Positions 11,797 through 25,496 are shown, counted from the stretch's first letter. The stretch: DNA of 64,000 nt from Xestospongia bergquistia (GCA_963965975.1 OZ014412.1:9281849-9345848), one strand, 5' to 3'. Program-made: numbers and translations. Notes: generated from the sequence alone by a model not told the origin.

Positions 11797-14252
11797 ATTA
11801 TGTGAGGGGTGTCACTATAGAATTCATGATATGACAACCCTAAATACATCACAATGTTTTTGAAAAGTTATACTTCGTTGAGCTATAATTCTATAGTAAT
11901 TAGTAATCAAAGTATGTTTATGTAAGGAGGCATGAATCAATGTGACTATTTTAAGTGTATTTTATACCTGAGTACATGATGAAGAACAATATCCATAAAC
12001 AGTATAGTTCTTAGCTTTTGGAGGTATAACCATCAGTGGAGATACAGAATGTCCAACTACCAATATACCAGCATCATATTGACGTGGTGTATCAATGTAA
12101 TAGAATGTCATACCAGAACTATCAACAACACCTATGAGAATGAGAGAGAGAGAGATTATAAAGCTACTATTCTAATTTCTTACATGTAGTATGATATTAT
12201 TTTTACAGGTAACAGGTAATGATAGAACAGATAACTCTCACCTGACACTCTATGTGGATTATCATAATGCATTTGAATAACAGCATAGCGATAATCATTG
12301 TCTCCAATAGGGAAGGCAACATTATGTGGATAGATGAAGTCCTACAAAATTATAAAAATTACAACAAAGTAGTAGAATACATATTGATTTCCTTATATTC
12401 TATATCAGCAGTATCTTTAATCAATATTTGATAACTTATCTGATTACAGTAAACACTTACTTCACCCCCTACAGCCCAAGCACCAATTAATAGCCCAGAA
12501 AGACAATTACCCAAACTTTCATCAACATCATGACATGAACCATCTGGTGCAGTAGTATTGAGTTCATCACAGAGATAGATTAACATGTGATGAACATGTG
12601 CTTCATTCCCCTCATCAACATATGGTGAGTACTATAGTAATGAAAACGTTGTTGTAATATTGTGGTGTCTTAAGATATCAATTTACCCTGATAATGTATC
12701 TCTCTTTATCCTGAATAGTTTGGGGTAGCTCAAATCCAGCACACCAGTATGTAGTATCTGAATTAGGAATAGTCACCTATGACAATAAAATAAAATAATG
12801 TTAACTTAAAACTCTAGACTATTATTATACTAAACTAGTCTTACGTAACTGACAGTCGAATGCTTGCATGCACACATGAGACTGGTTATATTGACTATAA
12901 GCCTACTACAATGACATTAGAGGCTATTGTAATTGATTGTATGAAAAAACATAGTCTCATCCTGAGGCTGCTGTACCCCTCACATAGGGGTGTGGCTGTC
13001 TGGAGGTGAGACTATAGTAAAACAGGAGGGGGGCTAAAACCTGTAACTGTTATCATAAGCTATGGTGTGGTCATAATCATGGTAGCAGACAATACATACT
13101 TGGTCTACAGCAAGTGTAAAGGATTGAGTTCCTGGTGGATCACTAGGTGGATTTAGTAGACCTCCAAGTAAGTTAACACTTCTTGATCCTTTATAATCAT
13201 GAGCAGTAAATGTTCCTTCAGCTCCATTAGGAGGATCTTCATCTTTAAAGCTCCACACAATACGAGATGTACTAGTCTATTATAAACAGTGGGAAAGTTA
13301 ACATGACAAGGGTTACTATTACAACAACACAGCACATTAATAATGTAACTAAATCATACAAATACAAGAAAAACATTGAATTATAACCACATACTTAATT
13401 ATTGTTTGTCATATTTTGCTAACATGTACAGATAAAAGGAGATGAAAGGATTGGAAACATATATGCCTATATTACAAGAAACACTACTTATTAGAGTTGT
13501 AAATGATTTATAATGTAAGTGATTTTGTTGATCAACGTCTTTTAATCCTTAAATGGCTCCTCTGTTTTAATTATATGCATTAACACAAATGATAGATAAT
13601 GTTTAGTACATATACAACTAATACTATCAATATATACACTTGTATATAATATTATATTTATAAATTCAAGCTAAAGCTAATTTGTATTACTAAAACATAC
13701 ATTAGCTACACTCACTTTATCAATATTTAGATCTTTGTTATTTGGATCACATGAAGTGTAGTTTCTAGTAAATTCAAGTGTAGTGTGGCCATTACTCTCT
13801 TCAGAATTAGTCAGTATCCAGTCTTGACTTTCATCAATTGGAGGAGTTGAACGTTGGACAGCAAAACGATCCTATAACATAAAACAATTATATTATGATA
13901 ATTACTTGATACACTAATAAATATCACTAATACTTTAATTTACTGCAAAATCGATTTAGTCTATATGCATTCAACTTACATTAAAGTAAGCACTACCATT
14001 TTGCACCCATCCAATCACCACATCAGATCCAGGCATTTGTCCATTAGGAGAGAGACCAAAACCAATCCAACCTGTAGTCCGGACTCTAACTGCAAAAGAA
14101 ATGTTCTGCAGTTGTGGGTTGTAGGTCCAGTAGAGAGTATATCTCTCATGGAGTGTCAAGTTAAACTGATACTTATCAGACAAGTCATGATCAGACATGC
14201 AAGATGGAACAATGAAAAGAAGGACAGCCAAATAAAACAACCAGGTAGCCAT
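9397..14252 (-). CDS. MOXD1-like: DOMON / copper monooxygenase (MOXD1/DBH-like), copy B
   Basis: Exons: 13980-14252, 13716-13871, 13100-13276, 12687-12776, 12461-12631, 12242-12341, 11968-12131, 11539-11596, 10668-10816, 10067-10126, 9871-9998, 9669-9801, 9397-9561. Phases agree throughout: 607 aa. Domain order is as in copy A: signal peptide (MATWLFYLAVLLFIVPSC), DOMON, copper N-domain (HVHHM, QMHYDNP), copper C-domain (HTHLLG, EEMC), hydrophobic tail. Exon 12 is 48 nt shorter than in A and C and differs in sequence (QPLWNRSDAFFRLDW in place of the GYFASLPQRG region). The start of the last exon also differs. The 3' end of this copy is therefore the most diverged of the three. Its upstream region is unlike those of A and C, so its expression may differ. 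Confidence 0.92.
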
Positions 14253-15404
14253 GACTGGAATTATATATTAGTAGCAGACAGAAACTACTGCTTTACTATA
14301 GTCTAGCTAGCTAGACCCTCCTCCTTTTTGATAAGTTGAAGGGCGGAGTAGGGTCTAGCGAACTGCTCCATTGTACCGCAATGTTTACATAGTGGTTATA
14401 AACTGTTATTACAATTGCCACATGAGTTCTTTTCTTTCTGTGTTTGTTGTCCTTCCAAATTGGAAGCTGAAATGCCACACTATCGACTCTACACCCATGA
14501 AAAGAATGGAATGAGCGATTTGAAGACAGTCTAATCCAAATTGAATTGCAAGTATCAAATAATAACAAGCTAAACCAACACATAATCTTTAGATGACAAA
14601 TTGTAAATTATGTCTACAAAACTTAAAAATAATGGCTATAGTCCCAAAAGTGGACCTATATCTTACATTGTTTTAGTGTTTTCCATTAGAACAGCGCGAC
14701 TTTACTAACATAAAAATAGTCTAAACCATGTGTTCTTATTTGTTCTAAATAATTCGTCTTTTAGTGGTAACATTGCTGTGAGAAGAAATAGCTACAAAAG
14801 TATTTTTAGTGCCATTTTCATCGTAAAATAACTAAATTAAAAGTGAATGTCTGTATTATTGACTATTTTTAATAATATAATATAAAGAAAAATATATAGT
14901 CAATATGTTGATAAATAAAAATAACACTAATTAATGTCTTTATAGAGTAATACAATACAGGTAAGAGTGTACAAGGTCAAGTTGTAGACTAAGTAACCGG
15001 GATTGGAAACGGATCATGTGATCCATAAAACTGGGTGAACACACTCCGTGTCCAAATAAATCAATTAATTTTTATTCCTGGCATTGTAAACTGGACACAC
15101 CAGTATTGTAATAATAATACAGACATTCAGATTAAGTATTTAAGACTAACTGGTAAGAGTATAGACATTGTAAATTATTTTAATGTATATAGAATTATTT
15201 TTGTAACTGTTTTGAAATGGTAGTCTGTTAGCATTGTGTTTTAAAATATATAAACACCAGTGTATGATCAAAGTATAAGAGGTTATTAAACAGATTTTGT
15301 TTACAGGTAATGGAAAAATTATAATAGATCTGTTGTGATTCTTGTTGTAATTGTACTAACTTTATATATTTCTTTTTTATTATTGTATCTTTTATTTCCC
15401 TCAG
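14253..15404. other. Intergenic; possible upstream exon of the beta-helix remnant
   Basis: No clear gene. A plus-strand open stretch at about 15035-15223 contains VNWTHQYCNNNTDIQIKY, which could be a decayed beta-helix exon upstream of the remnant at 15405. I could not define its splice sites. The minus-strand open stretch at 14311-14583 looks like chance. Confidence 0.3.
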
Positions 15405-17577
15405 TTTAATTGCAAATAACTCTGGTAGCAACAGTATTGTCTGTATTACTTCTAATATAGTGAAGATAGCTGGCAAAAACAGTTTCATAGGAAATAATGG
15501 ATCAGCACTCAGGGTAAGTATTAATACTAATTAATTGATTCAATTGATGGAGCAGCACTCTACTTGCTGTCTTTCTCTCATGTTTGTCTATTTAATGATG
15601 TTCAGTTACTGTTCATGGGAAACTCTGGAAGGTAGGTGAAAATTTTTACTTCTTGATCATTTTAGCAAACATGTAGGCTATTAAAATAATAATAGTACAA
15701 ATGTAGTGTGTTTGTATTAGGAAGTTGTAATCTAAAGTAATTTAGTTTAATTATTAATGTAGTCACATAACATATGGTTATGACCATATATGTTTATCCA
15801 TACTCTAATTGTGGAGCATAACATGATTGTGTACAAATAATATGTACATGTTAATTACTTGAGATAAATATATATGAATAGAAAGGAAATACTTATTATG
15901 TCACTTTTGTTATCTAATTGATATGGTGCTAGTATATTAGTGTCTGCTGTATCATTACCTCAAACTTTTCAAAGGCTACCTTATAATAATCACTGTTTCC
16001 TTATACTAGAAACAAATTCCACATTACCGCCACCACTTTGCAAACAGGTAAGACAAAAGAATGTGAAAAGGAAGAGGAGGGTTGAATATGACTGTTACTG
16101 CACTCTTTATTAATACAATGATATGTCTTTACAAAATCATCAAATTGATATTGTAAATTAACATGTACATGTAATTTGTACACAATCATGTTATGCTCTA
16201 CAATTAGAGTATGGATAGACATATATGGTCATAACCATATGTTATGTGACTACGTTAATAATTAAACTAAATTACTTTAGATTCAAACTTCCTAATATAC
16301 CTCAATAAGATGGAAACAAATCAATTAGAGTAAGTCATGGAACTTGAAATATTAGAACCTACTTAATCAATTGAATGTGGATTTCTAAATTTACTGTGCT
16401 ACTTTATTGTTCTTACACAGCAATGGTACTTTAGTGGTGAGACCGAATGTTTTATTACAACTAGCCATTTATGGCTCACTATACTGTCTCTCTTTGTTCT
16501 ATTTCTCTCTATATTGTTAATACTAGTTATTATCTCAATGACTTACATTAAGAAAAGAGTAAAGGTATACCTTCTCTGAATGATAAATGATAACATTGAT
16601 CAATAACTGTCTAATATCATAATTTGTTTTATAAAAGTATTATTTTATGAAGAAGATGGGTTTAGCATTTATGAAGCCTTTCAGAAAACACTTTGGATTT
16701 TGGTGTGGAATGGAGTTAATTCAAAGGTCTTTCTTGCTAGTTTTGATCATAGCTTTACCATATCATCCAGTAAGTCATATTAATTTCACGTATACACTAG
16801 ACACACTAGGAGTAGGACAATCAGATATTCATTATTCTTCTTGCTGGTGATTAAAATTTAAAATATCTCCTTGTCCTGTATGTTGTTCAAAAATAGTAAT
16901 AATGTTACTTCAACCATTTAATATAATTATTACTGATCATTCTCATTACTACACAGATTATTCTTTTACTATATTTGGTAGTACTTGTTGGTTATTTAAC
17001 TCCATATAAACAACAGTTAACTAACTGGTTAGAATTGGCAACATTGACATGGTTTGCCATTCTAATCATGTTACTATATAACCCACTGTTACAAGATACT
17101 TTGACCACTACTTCAGAGTTCACTTTCAATATTCCTCAATGTGATGGTGCTAGTACAGTTGTCACTATGTTTGCTCTACTCTTAGCAGTGTTCTATTATA
17201 TACCAGTACTTGTGGCACTGGTTTGTACAAGTGTGTGGATAATAATAAATATGTAAGTCATTTGCAATAGTTTTAGTTATGACAATATTTGTTCTACAAA
17301 TACACTCCTGGCATTATGTATGTATGCTAAATACTAATACATAGATCATTTTAAAGATATATTTTATAAATTAGAATGTATCTATGTCAGTCATTTGCCT
17401 TTCTTTAGACTAAAGATGATAAAGAAATATCAAACAATAGCTTTGCAACAAGTAAAGAAAAGTGCTGACCTCTATGACCATGCACTTATTACACATTACT
17501 TGATGGTAGAAATAGAGCCACTTCAACAGATATTATTATTGCTGATCCTACAGAATGAGAAGGATACAATAATTTGA
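15405..17577 (+). pseudogene. Beta-helix / multi-pass membrane protein, 5'-truncated remnant
   Basis: Exon-like blocks: 15405-15513 (NSGSNSIVCITSN...FIGNNGSALR), one ending at 15631 (GAALYLLSFSHVCLF...FMGNSGR), 16421-16564 (one strong TM helix, SLFVLFLSILLILVIISM), 16638-16769 (FMKPFRKHFGFWCGMELIQR), 16957-17252 (three hydrophobic segments), 17409-17577. The first two read like parallel beta-helix repeats. The rest is a multi-TM C-terminus. Phases are consistent from 16421 onwards. The start of the protein is not visible, a MITE sits between the second and third blocks, and the last exon reads more naturally in the +1 frame (TSTDIIIADPTE), suggesting a frameshift. I remember proteins with this architecture as a large family in sponge predictions, but no function is known to me. 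Confidence 0.55.
15717..16296. mobile_element. MITE with long terminal inverted repeats
   Basis: Inverted repeats of about 135 bp: left 15717-15855 starts TTAGGAAGTTG, right 16150-16296 reads in reverse complement TTAGGAAGTTTG. Both continue through a shared stretch containing GTCACATAACATATGG. A TA dinucleotide flanks each end, compatible with a Tc1/mariner-type target duplication. No transposase reading frame lies inside. The element interrupts the beta-helix remnant. Confidence 0.8.
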
Positions 17578-19250
17578 TTCAATAGAATCTAGTTATTCAG
17601 TGACATGCCATGTTTTGCTATGAATTTATAAGTATTATAAGAACAAAGGGGTGGTGTAGCTATAGTAGACTATGAAATGAACTTTAAAGTGAGAGTGCAG
17701 GAGAACACAGTTTAGATGATCAGCTTACAGGTAAGAAAAGGATTGATATTACTACTAATTAACATACTGTCTGTTTTCAACAAATAATCGTGTTTCATGA
17801 ATATGGTGAATGACTGACTCAATTAAAATATTTCATATTTAATCAACACAAGTCATATAATTTCTTAGCCACACTTTCTTCATTTCAGTACACACTTTAC
17901 ATTACTACTGTGCATAATCCATTCACAGAACTAGCTATGGTTTAAAAAGATGTCTGGACTACATTGTTTTGTATCTACACTCAACCAAGATTTATTCTAA
18001 CAACTATACAGGTTTGAAATGTTTAGTGTCACTAATTAATCTAATCCATTTTGTCAAGAATGTTTGATTTAGTGGTTACTCGTAAAAAATGAAACCTGAA
18101 ATGAGAAGGAATGGATGAATCAGTTTTGTACATGCACAAAATATCCACGTTGTGGCAAAGTGGCTAAGTCTACTGTAAGACGAAGCAGATATCTTAGAAA
18201 TTCACTTTCTGTTTTAGCTTCCAAACTTGAAAATGGCTGGTTTAGATAGTGTAGCATTCCTATCTTCAGAAGAAGAAGATGCTGACAATGATAGAAGGAA
18301 ATCTAGTAAATATGCTTAGTGAGAGTTTTACTCATACTAAAAATAATCAAAGGTAGTTAATAAGCAATAATTATATTGATTACCTATTAATTTTGAATTT
18401 CGTTATAGATTGATCCTTGATAATTTTAGTGGCAAAGATTGTTTTGTCTCTACTCTGCTTTTGAAGGATGATTCCACTTCTAGTTACTAATCAACAGTAG
18501 AAGTGGCAGTTGTAAATCTAAAATGTATACTAAAAGTATTGACGTTTTTTAAAAGCTTAATGTATCTTCCTTAATAATAGAAAGAAAATCACCTTTTCTT
18601 CTGACTATGATCCAGATGAAAAGACTGAGGAACCACTTATAATAGATGATCAATTTGTACTTTTATGTTAACACATTTTGGACCAAATATTTATGTCATT
18701 GCAAAATATAATAAAGAAGGTACATTATCAATTTAGCTGTACATATTATGCAGTGTATTATTAACTATAATAACAAAGGCAATAGTATTTAGAACCCATT
18801 GAACTATTATAGAATTTGTGAATTCTCAAGAGGTCCTTGCTCTCTTTTATTAATGCTAGAAATTATGCATTAAACAGAGGTGCCTTGATGGTACGATTAC
18901 TGGAGATGCCAAAAAAGAACAGAGCTATACATGCAATGAATAAAAATTATAAATATAACCCAAGATGATGAACTATTATCTTATAATGAGAGCAATGTTA
19001 AGTCATGATTTGATGGCCATTGATATAATAACAGTGAAGGCTTACTTAAATATTAATAAAAGGTCTTAGCACTAAGCATTTTAATTAAACAATATGATAT
19101 CTCATTATAACCATTTAGAATTTTACAAAATTATGAGAAATAAGAAAATAAAAAAATCACCAAAAAAGAACTACCACATTTAAAAACTAAAAATAAGAGG
19201 CACAAATAACTAAGTAATAAACACTTCACACATGTAGCATTAGAATCAGT
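17578..19250. other. Intergenic with exon-like scraps
   Basis: Several short plus-strand pieces look exon-like: 17690-17730 before a GTAAGA donor; 18230-18318, with MAGLDSVAFLSSEEEDADND; 18580-18680, with SSDYDPDEKTEEPLIIDDQF. They cannot be joined with consistent phase, and I do not recognise the protein. The block from about 18940 is the 3' flank of monooxygenase copy C, shared with copies A and B. Confidence 0.35.
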
Positions 19251-19985
19251 TCAGTTTATGATGAAGGCTATCAGGGACAAGACAAGTAAAGCAAACACTC
19301 CAACCACAAGAGATCCTGCTCCACTTGGTGTCATCAATGAGTCAGGACACTCCAATGTTTTATTGGGTTCTTTGTATGGACAATTGATTGAAGGAATTTT
19401 ACCATATGTATAGTTATATAATTGCTAGAGTATGATATATATGAATAAAAGTAAGTAGAGTTTTATACACTCTATATTTGCATTTATAATAAATTGAGAA
19501 CTGGTCCTTAATCTAAGAAACTATTGCGCTCATATTAACAATGTTGCTATGCAACTAAATGTTTCTGTTGGTCATTATAGATATAGTAAAATTTACATGC
19601 TAATAAAACATTAAAATATATATCACATTTACCCCATTGCCATATATATCTGCTGTGAAACTACAGAAAGAAACCTGTTCTGAGTTTAGAAGTGATGATT
19701 CTAAACCATTGATTTGATCAGGAGTCCAGTCAAGTCTGTTGAAAGTCTCAGCTATTGTTTGACTATTGATCCCTCTTTGAGGCAAAGAAGCAAAGTATCC
19801 TTGTAAAGTTGGCCTATATGTATTAAATGATAATTATACAAGATTGTAGGGTATCTTACGGAACATTATTTATAACAAATGAAGTAAAGCTTTGAGGATC
19901 AGGCCAACTACGACAATCTGAGATATTATTACGTGGATAGTAAACTGGAAATGATAAACACATTTCTTCTTCAGTACTCTCTCCT

Positions 19986-20020
<35 letters not shown>

Positions 20021-21999
20021 TACACAAAGTGTTAATATAATGATAATTAATATAGACACATACCAAAGTGACTCCACTACGACTCTGACTATCATAGGTA
20101 CAAACAACTACTAGTATATCACCCTGTGAAAGAAGAACACATAAACTTTATCTAAACTTTATTAGTATAAAGTAAACCTAGGTGTATCTGTGAGGAGGGG
20201 GAGGTGCCAGGAGTGCACAAGGACCTCCATATTGTTTGATCATATATATAACAATAATTTGTGGCTATGTCAATATATTACATATAAATCATTAAACAAA
20301 TTCTTTCAAGATAAGTACAACAGAATGAAGCCTGTAAAAGTGACTGAAGCTGTTTTGTAGAACTGTATTGTAGATTGATATGATAATCAGCCCCACCAAT
20401 TGACATACTTGGATTAGGGAGCTTTACATAATACATCCAATGACCTTCTGTTGGAACTACGTTTGAAGGACTAATCATTCTTATATACTTTATTAAAGTA
20501 TAGACCTGGTTAACTAAATCCTGAGAACTAAATATAACATTGTAACAATAAGTAATAATGATGTTTATAACCATACTATTTGCACTTTGTTTACTTTGCA
20601 TGTTATTACAATGCACCAATTATCCAATTATAACTACAATGTATAATTAAATTATTACAGTAGCAATTTAACAATCACAAATTAATCAAAGAACTGATAG
20701 CAATTTAACAATCACAAAATTAATCAAAGAACTGATTATTCAATAGACCTACTACTAACGATCATTACATTTTCTAATATAAAAATTGGCTATAAAGTAT
20801 GCATAGGTGGGCTCTAGACAGACCAGTGATTTTTAAATGATCCTTAGTTTAATTATATATAACACTCTATTAAAAATATAATTATAGAGGTACCTTTGGA
20901 AGTTCTGTCCATTGATCTTTAAATACATGTAAATCATTGTATTCACTTACTGGTTTAACAATTACTTCATCAATGTGTATAGTTTGTTGAAAATTAAAGT
21001 CATACTGTAGATTTTTATCAATTGGTTTCAACTCTTCAATCTGCTCTCCATCACGGCATTGTTCAGTTCGTTTTAAATGTAGAAGTTCAATTTTTGTACC
21101 TAAAAATGTACTAGTAATATATAACAGAATTTTTGAAGATAATACACACACATATATATGTATACTTAATAGCTTGAGATGCCTTCTAAGCACCTTTTAT
21201 TCCTCTAAATTTTATTGCTCTTTATTTTCTTAACTTGCTTGGCCAAGTGTTTTCTTTGTGACATGAAACCACACACCCACTCACACTAAGGCAACATTTT
21301 GCTATATTGTCCAAACAATGAAACATATATACCAGCAATAACTACCACTAAATAGTATACAGTGCAATTCCTACATAATTCTTGTTTACTATAAATGCTT
21401 ATATTACATATCTGTTGATTGTTATGTTATCATGTATTGAGAGAACATCATTAACCATATATATTGTATATAATGTTGTATATCATATTATATTTAGTAA
21501 TGCCACCACTACTATTGTCAATATATTTAATAACAGATTGTGTATATCTGTCTACACTTTCTCTGTAATGAAATCACATCAAAGTCACATTATAGTTTAT
21601 TTTTATAAAATTCAATACTTTATGAACACTTCTTATTTATTCCTAACAGGGAAGCTAAATAACATGATATTACAACACATTTTACAAAGGCAGTGTATAT
21701 TATACTATGACATGTGAAATGAAATGTATTTCTTACTATTGAGTAAAACTTAGTCAATACTTGCTTAAAATATTAATACTTACCCAATAGATGAGTATGT
21801 AAAGTGTTGGCAAAGATGTGTATGCCTTCTGGAGGAAAATACTAGAAACAAGAACCAAATATAAATTATTTTTATAAACATATAATTAGACTAATAATAT
21901 TAGCATTAATAAATCACATAATGACAATTTTAAGTGTCCACATACTTGTATACAATTAAAATTTCAGTTTATAAATACAATCAGCATCTTGGACGCTAA

Positions 22000-22062
22000 A
22001 CCATTATGCTATTATTATTATTATTATTATTATTGTTATTATTATATTATAATTATAATTTA

Positions 22063-22093
<31 letters not shown>

Positions 22094-22333
22094 GTTATTA
22101 TTAATATAAGTTCATTGGTTCTCATATGATACCATCCTCCGATGGTAACTGAATGGGTACTCTTGAGGCCCACATACAGGCATTGCCTCGCCATAAAGTG
22201 ATGGACAGCCGTTGGAACAAATGGGAGATGGAGTGAGAGGGGGGGGCAAACCGAGACGATGGGCTCGAAGCTTTCCAACTTCTTTAATTACATTAGCAGC
22301 CTCCCTGCTCCAGCCTCCAAATGACTCAACCAC

Positions 22334-22395
<62 letters not shown>

Positions 22396-22425
22396 TATGC
22401 GAGGGCTGCCATTATAGAATTATTA
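22000..22425 (-). mobile_element. Retroelement 3'-end fragment in (ATT)n, copy C intron 7
   Basis: A roughly 220-bp coding relic (about 22110-22333, minus) is sandwiched between long (ATT)n tracts. It contains VVESFGGWSREAANVIKEVG, a tail motif I associate with the C-terminus of reverse-transcriptase-type mobile elements. Related relics with the same motif lie in intron 4 of T1 and T3. Copies A and B lack the coding part at this position; B has only a short (ATT)n tract near 11769. Confidence 0.65.
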
Positions 22426-22619
22426 TATAGTATTTTATACCTGAGTACATGATGGAGAACAATATCCATAAACAGTATAGTTCTCAGCTTTTGGAGGTAT
22501 AATCATCAGTGGAGATACAGAATGTCCAATTTCCAATATACCAGCATCATATTGACGTGGTGTATCAATGTAATAGAATGTCATACCAGAACTATCAACA
22601 ACACCTATGAGAATGAGAG

Positions 22620-22642
22620 AGAGAGAGAGATAGAGAGAGATT
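22620..22642. repeat. (GA)n microsatellite
   Basis: Short GA-rich tract just after the 3' splice region of exon 7 in copy C. It is a longer version of the tract at 12139-12155 in copy B. Confidence 0.7.
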
Positions 22643-24528
22643 ATAAAGTTACTACTCTAATTTCTTACATGTAGTATGATATTTTTATAGGTCATGTGAT
22701 TATACATATAAAAATAATTTATTATTGCATAATGATGTGAGATAATAATCATGTTAGATAAACCCAGATATTACATGTGAGATATAAATCATGTAAATTA
22801 TTATGATGTAAGTTATGTGAGACATAAAGTCAAATTATAATATTATAATAGTATAGACAACTCTCACCTGACACTCTATGTGGGTTATCATAATGCATTT
22901 GAATAACGGCATAGCGATAATCATTGCCTCCAATAGGGTGGCAACATTATGTGGATAGATGAAGTCCTACAAAATTATAAAAATTACAACAAAGTAGTAG
23001 AATACATATTAATTTGATTATATTCATATCAGCAGTATCTTTAATCAATATTTGATAACTTATCTGATTATAGTAAACACTTACTTCACCCCCTACAGCC
23101 CAGGCACCAATTAATAGCCCAGTAAGACAATTACCCAAACTTTGATCAACATTATGACATGGACCATCTGGTGCAGTAGTATTGAGTTCATCACAGAGAT
23201 AGATTAACATGTGATGAACATGTGCTTCATTTCCTTCATCAACATGTGGTGAGTACTATAGTAATAAGAAAGAAAAAATTATTGTAATATTGCGGTTTTC
23301 CTAAGATATCAATAGGATTTTGTTATAGTATTCTAATCTGATTCCAAACCTGAACTACTAATATATTAGTAGAAGGAATCTGTTTAATATAATAATACTA
23401 TAACAACTATACAGTTGTGTTTATTATAATTTCTGAATTATGAAATTTAATTTTAGCTAATAATAACTATATTTAGTGTATGTGTAATTAAGGATTGATA
23501 GTAATCATCATTAATTTGTTTAATTTATAATACAATAAAATAAATAATAAATCAACAAATAAACAAATAACAATTAATATTACCCTGATAATGTATCTCT
23601 CTTTATTCTGAATAGTTTGGGGTAGCTCAAATCCAGCACACCAGTAAGTAGTATCTGAATTAGGAATAGTCACCTATGTTAATAGAATAAAATGATTTAA
23701 CTTATTTAAAACTCTATTATTGTAATAAACTAGTCTTGTGTAACTGACAGTCTCTTTGCATGCACACATGAGACTCAGACTATAATCCAAATACAATGAC
23801 CATAAAAGTCTGTTGTAATTAATTGGATGTAAAAACAGTCTCGTTCTGAGGCTGCTGTGCCCCTTACCTAGGGGTGTGGCAGTCTGGAAGTGAGACTATA
23901 GTAAAACAGGAGGGAGGCTAAGAACTGTAGCTGGAGATTTACCATAAGCTATGGTGTGGTCATAATCATGGTAGCAGATAATGCATACCTGGTTTACAGC
24001 AAGAGTAAAGGGTTGAGTTCCTAGTGGATCTCTAGGTGGATTTAGTAAACCTCCAAGTAAGTTAACACTTCTTGATCCTTTATAATCATGAGCAGTAAAT
24101 GTTCCTTCAGCTCCATTAGGAGGATCTTCTTCTTTAAAGCTCCAGACAATACGAGATGTACTAGTCTATTATAAACAGTGGGAAAAGCTAACATGACAAG
24201 GGGAAACTATTACAACAACACAGGACATTACTAATGTAACTGAACCATAAAATGCAAAGAATAGTAAAACATTTTGTTTAAAACTTTTCACATTTTGCTG
24301 ACATGTACAGATAAAAGTAGAGGAAAAGAATTGGAAACATACAGACCTATCTTACAAGAAACACTACTTATTAGACTTGTAAATGATTTATAATGTAAGT
24401 GGTCAACATCTTTCAATCCCTACATGGCTCCTCTGTTTTAATTATTTGCACATGTATTAACACAAAATGATAGATGATGTTTGGTACATATAGAACTAAT
24501 TATAATACTATCAATTTATACTACATAC

Positions 24529-24535
<7 letters not shown>

Positions 24536-24593
<58 letters not shown>

Positions 24594-24600
24594 CATATAT
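24536..24600. repeat. (AT)n microsatellite
   Basis: Long AT dinucleotide repeat in intron 2 of copy C. It marks the start of a block (about 24536-24955) that is absent from the same intron in copies A and B. Confidence 0.9.
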
Positions 24601-24915
24601 ATACTCATTTAAAAACACCAATTCAATTCAGAATATCTAAATATTTAAATAGAAGGTGAGTCTGTAAACTTTCCCCTAATTAATATTCATCATATTTATT
24701 ATTCATAGCGCATCATTTCAATTGCAAGATCAGAAACATGTTATTAGGTACAGCTTTGTGAGGTGATTTTGCAAGAATTTGCTATGAATATATAGTTATG
24801 TCCCCAGACATCCAATTGCTACTGCCTTTTTTGGCATTAGTGATAGGTGTTGGAGCACAAGACCATGAATATATTTAAAATAATTATTGATCATGAACTT
24901 ATTATAGAATATAAA

Positions 24916-24940
24916 AGAGTGCCTTTGTCTCAGGCACTCT
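24916..24940. repeat. Perfect 9-bp hairpin in copy C intron 2
   Basis: AGAGTGCCT and AGGCACTCT pair perfectly around a 7-nt loop. It lies at the end of the copy-C-specific block, about 40 bp from exon 2. Confidence 0.7.
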
Positions 24941-25496
24941 CCTAGATCAATCCTTGAAAACATACATTAGCTACACTCACTTTATCAATATTTAGATCAG
25001 TGTTATTTGGATCACATGAAGTGTAGTTTCTAGTAAATTCAAGTGTAGTGTGGCCATTACTCTCTTCAGAATTAGTCAGTATCCAGTCTTGACTTTCATC
25101 AATTGGAGGAGTTGAACGTTGGAAAGCAAAACGATCCTATAATATAAAACAATTATTTGATACACTAATAAATATCCCTTAATTTACTGCAAAATCTAGT
25201 TAGTCTATGTGCATTCAACTTACATTAAAGTAAGCACGACCATCTTGCACCCATCCAATCACTACATCAGATCCAGGCATTTGTCCATTAGGAGAGAGAC
25301 CAAAACCAATCCAACCTGTAGTCCGAACTCTAACTGCAAAAGAAATATTCTGCAGTTGTGGGTTGTAGGTCCAGTAGAGAGTATATCTCTCATGGAGAGT
25401 CAAGTTAAACTGATACTTATCAGATAAGTCATGATCAGACATACAAGATGGAACAATGAAAAGGAGAGTCAAATAAAACGACCAGATAATAGCCAT

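Larger units (their letters stand above)
19251..25496 (-). pseudogene. MOXD1-like: DOMON / copper monooxygenase, copy C (frameshifted)
   Basis: Exons: 25224-25496, 24981-25136, 23989-24165, 23584-23673, 23085-23255, 22868-22966, 22441-22604, 21784-21841, 20951-21099, 20064-20123, 19860-19987, 19633-19813, 19251-19424. The structure is identical to copies A and B, but exon 6 is 99 nt instead of 100. One base is missing near 22938 compared with both other copies. The frame is lost before the QxHYDNP motif and a stop follows about eight codons into exon 7, so the product would end near residue 330. It would keep signal peptide, DOMON and the HVHHM pair but lose the rest of both copper sites. All other exons, splice sites and copper motifs are intact. 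The lesion is therefore recent, allelic, or a sequencing error. Confidence 0.88.

Noticed and set aside
15228-15488. Minus-strand open frame of 86 codons
   Set aside because: It is antisense to the beta-helix exon at 15405-15513, whose repeat pattern and splice donor are convincing.
22060-22430. (ATT)n tracts as a possible CRISPR-like or satellite array
   Set aside because: Simple trinucleotide repeat around a retroelement relic; no spacers or regular units.
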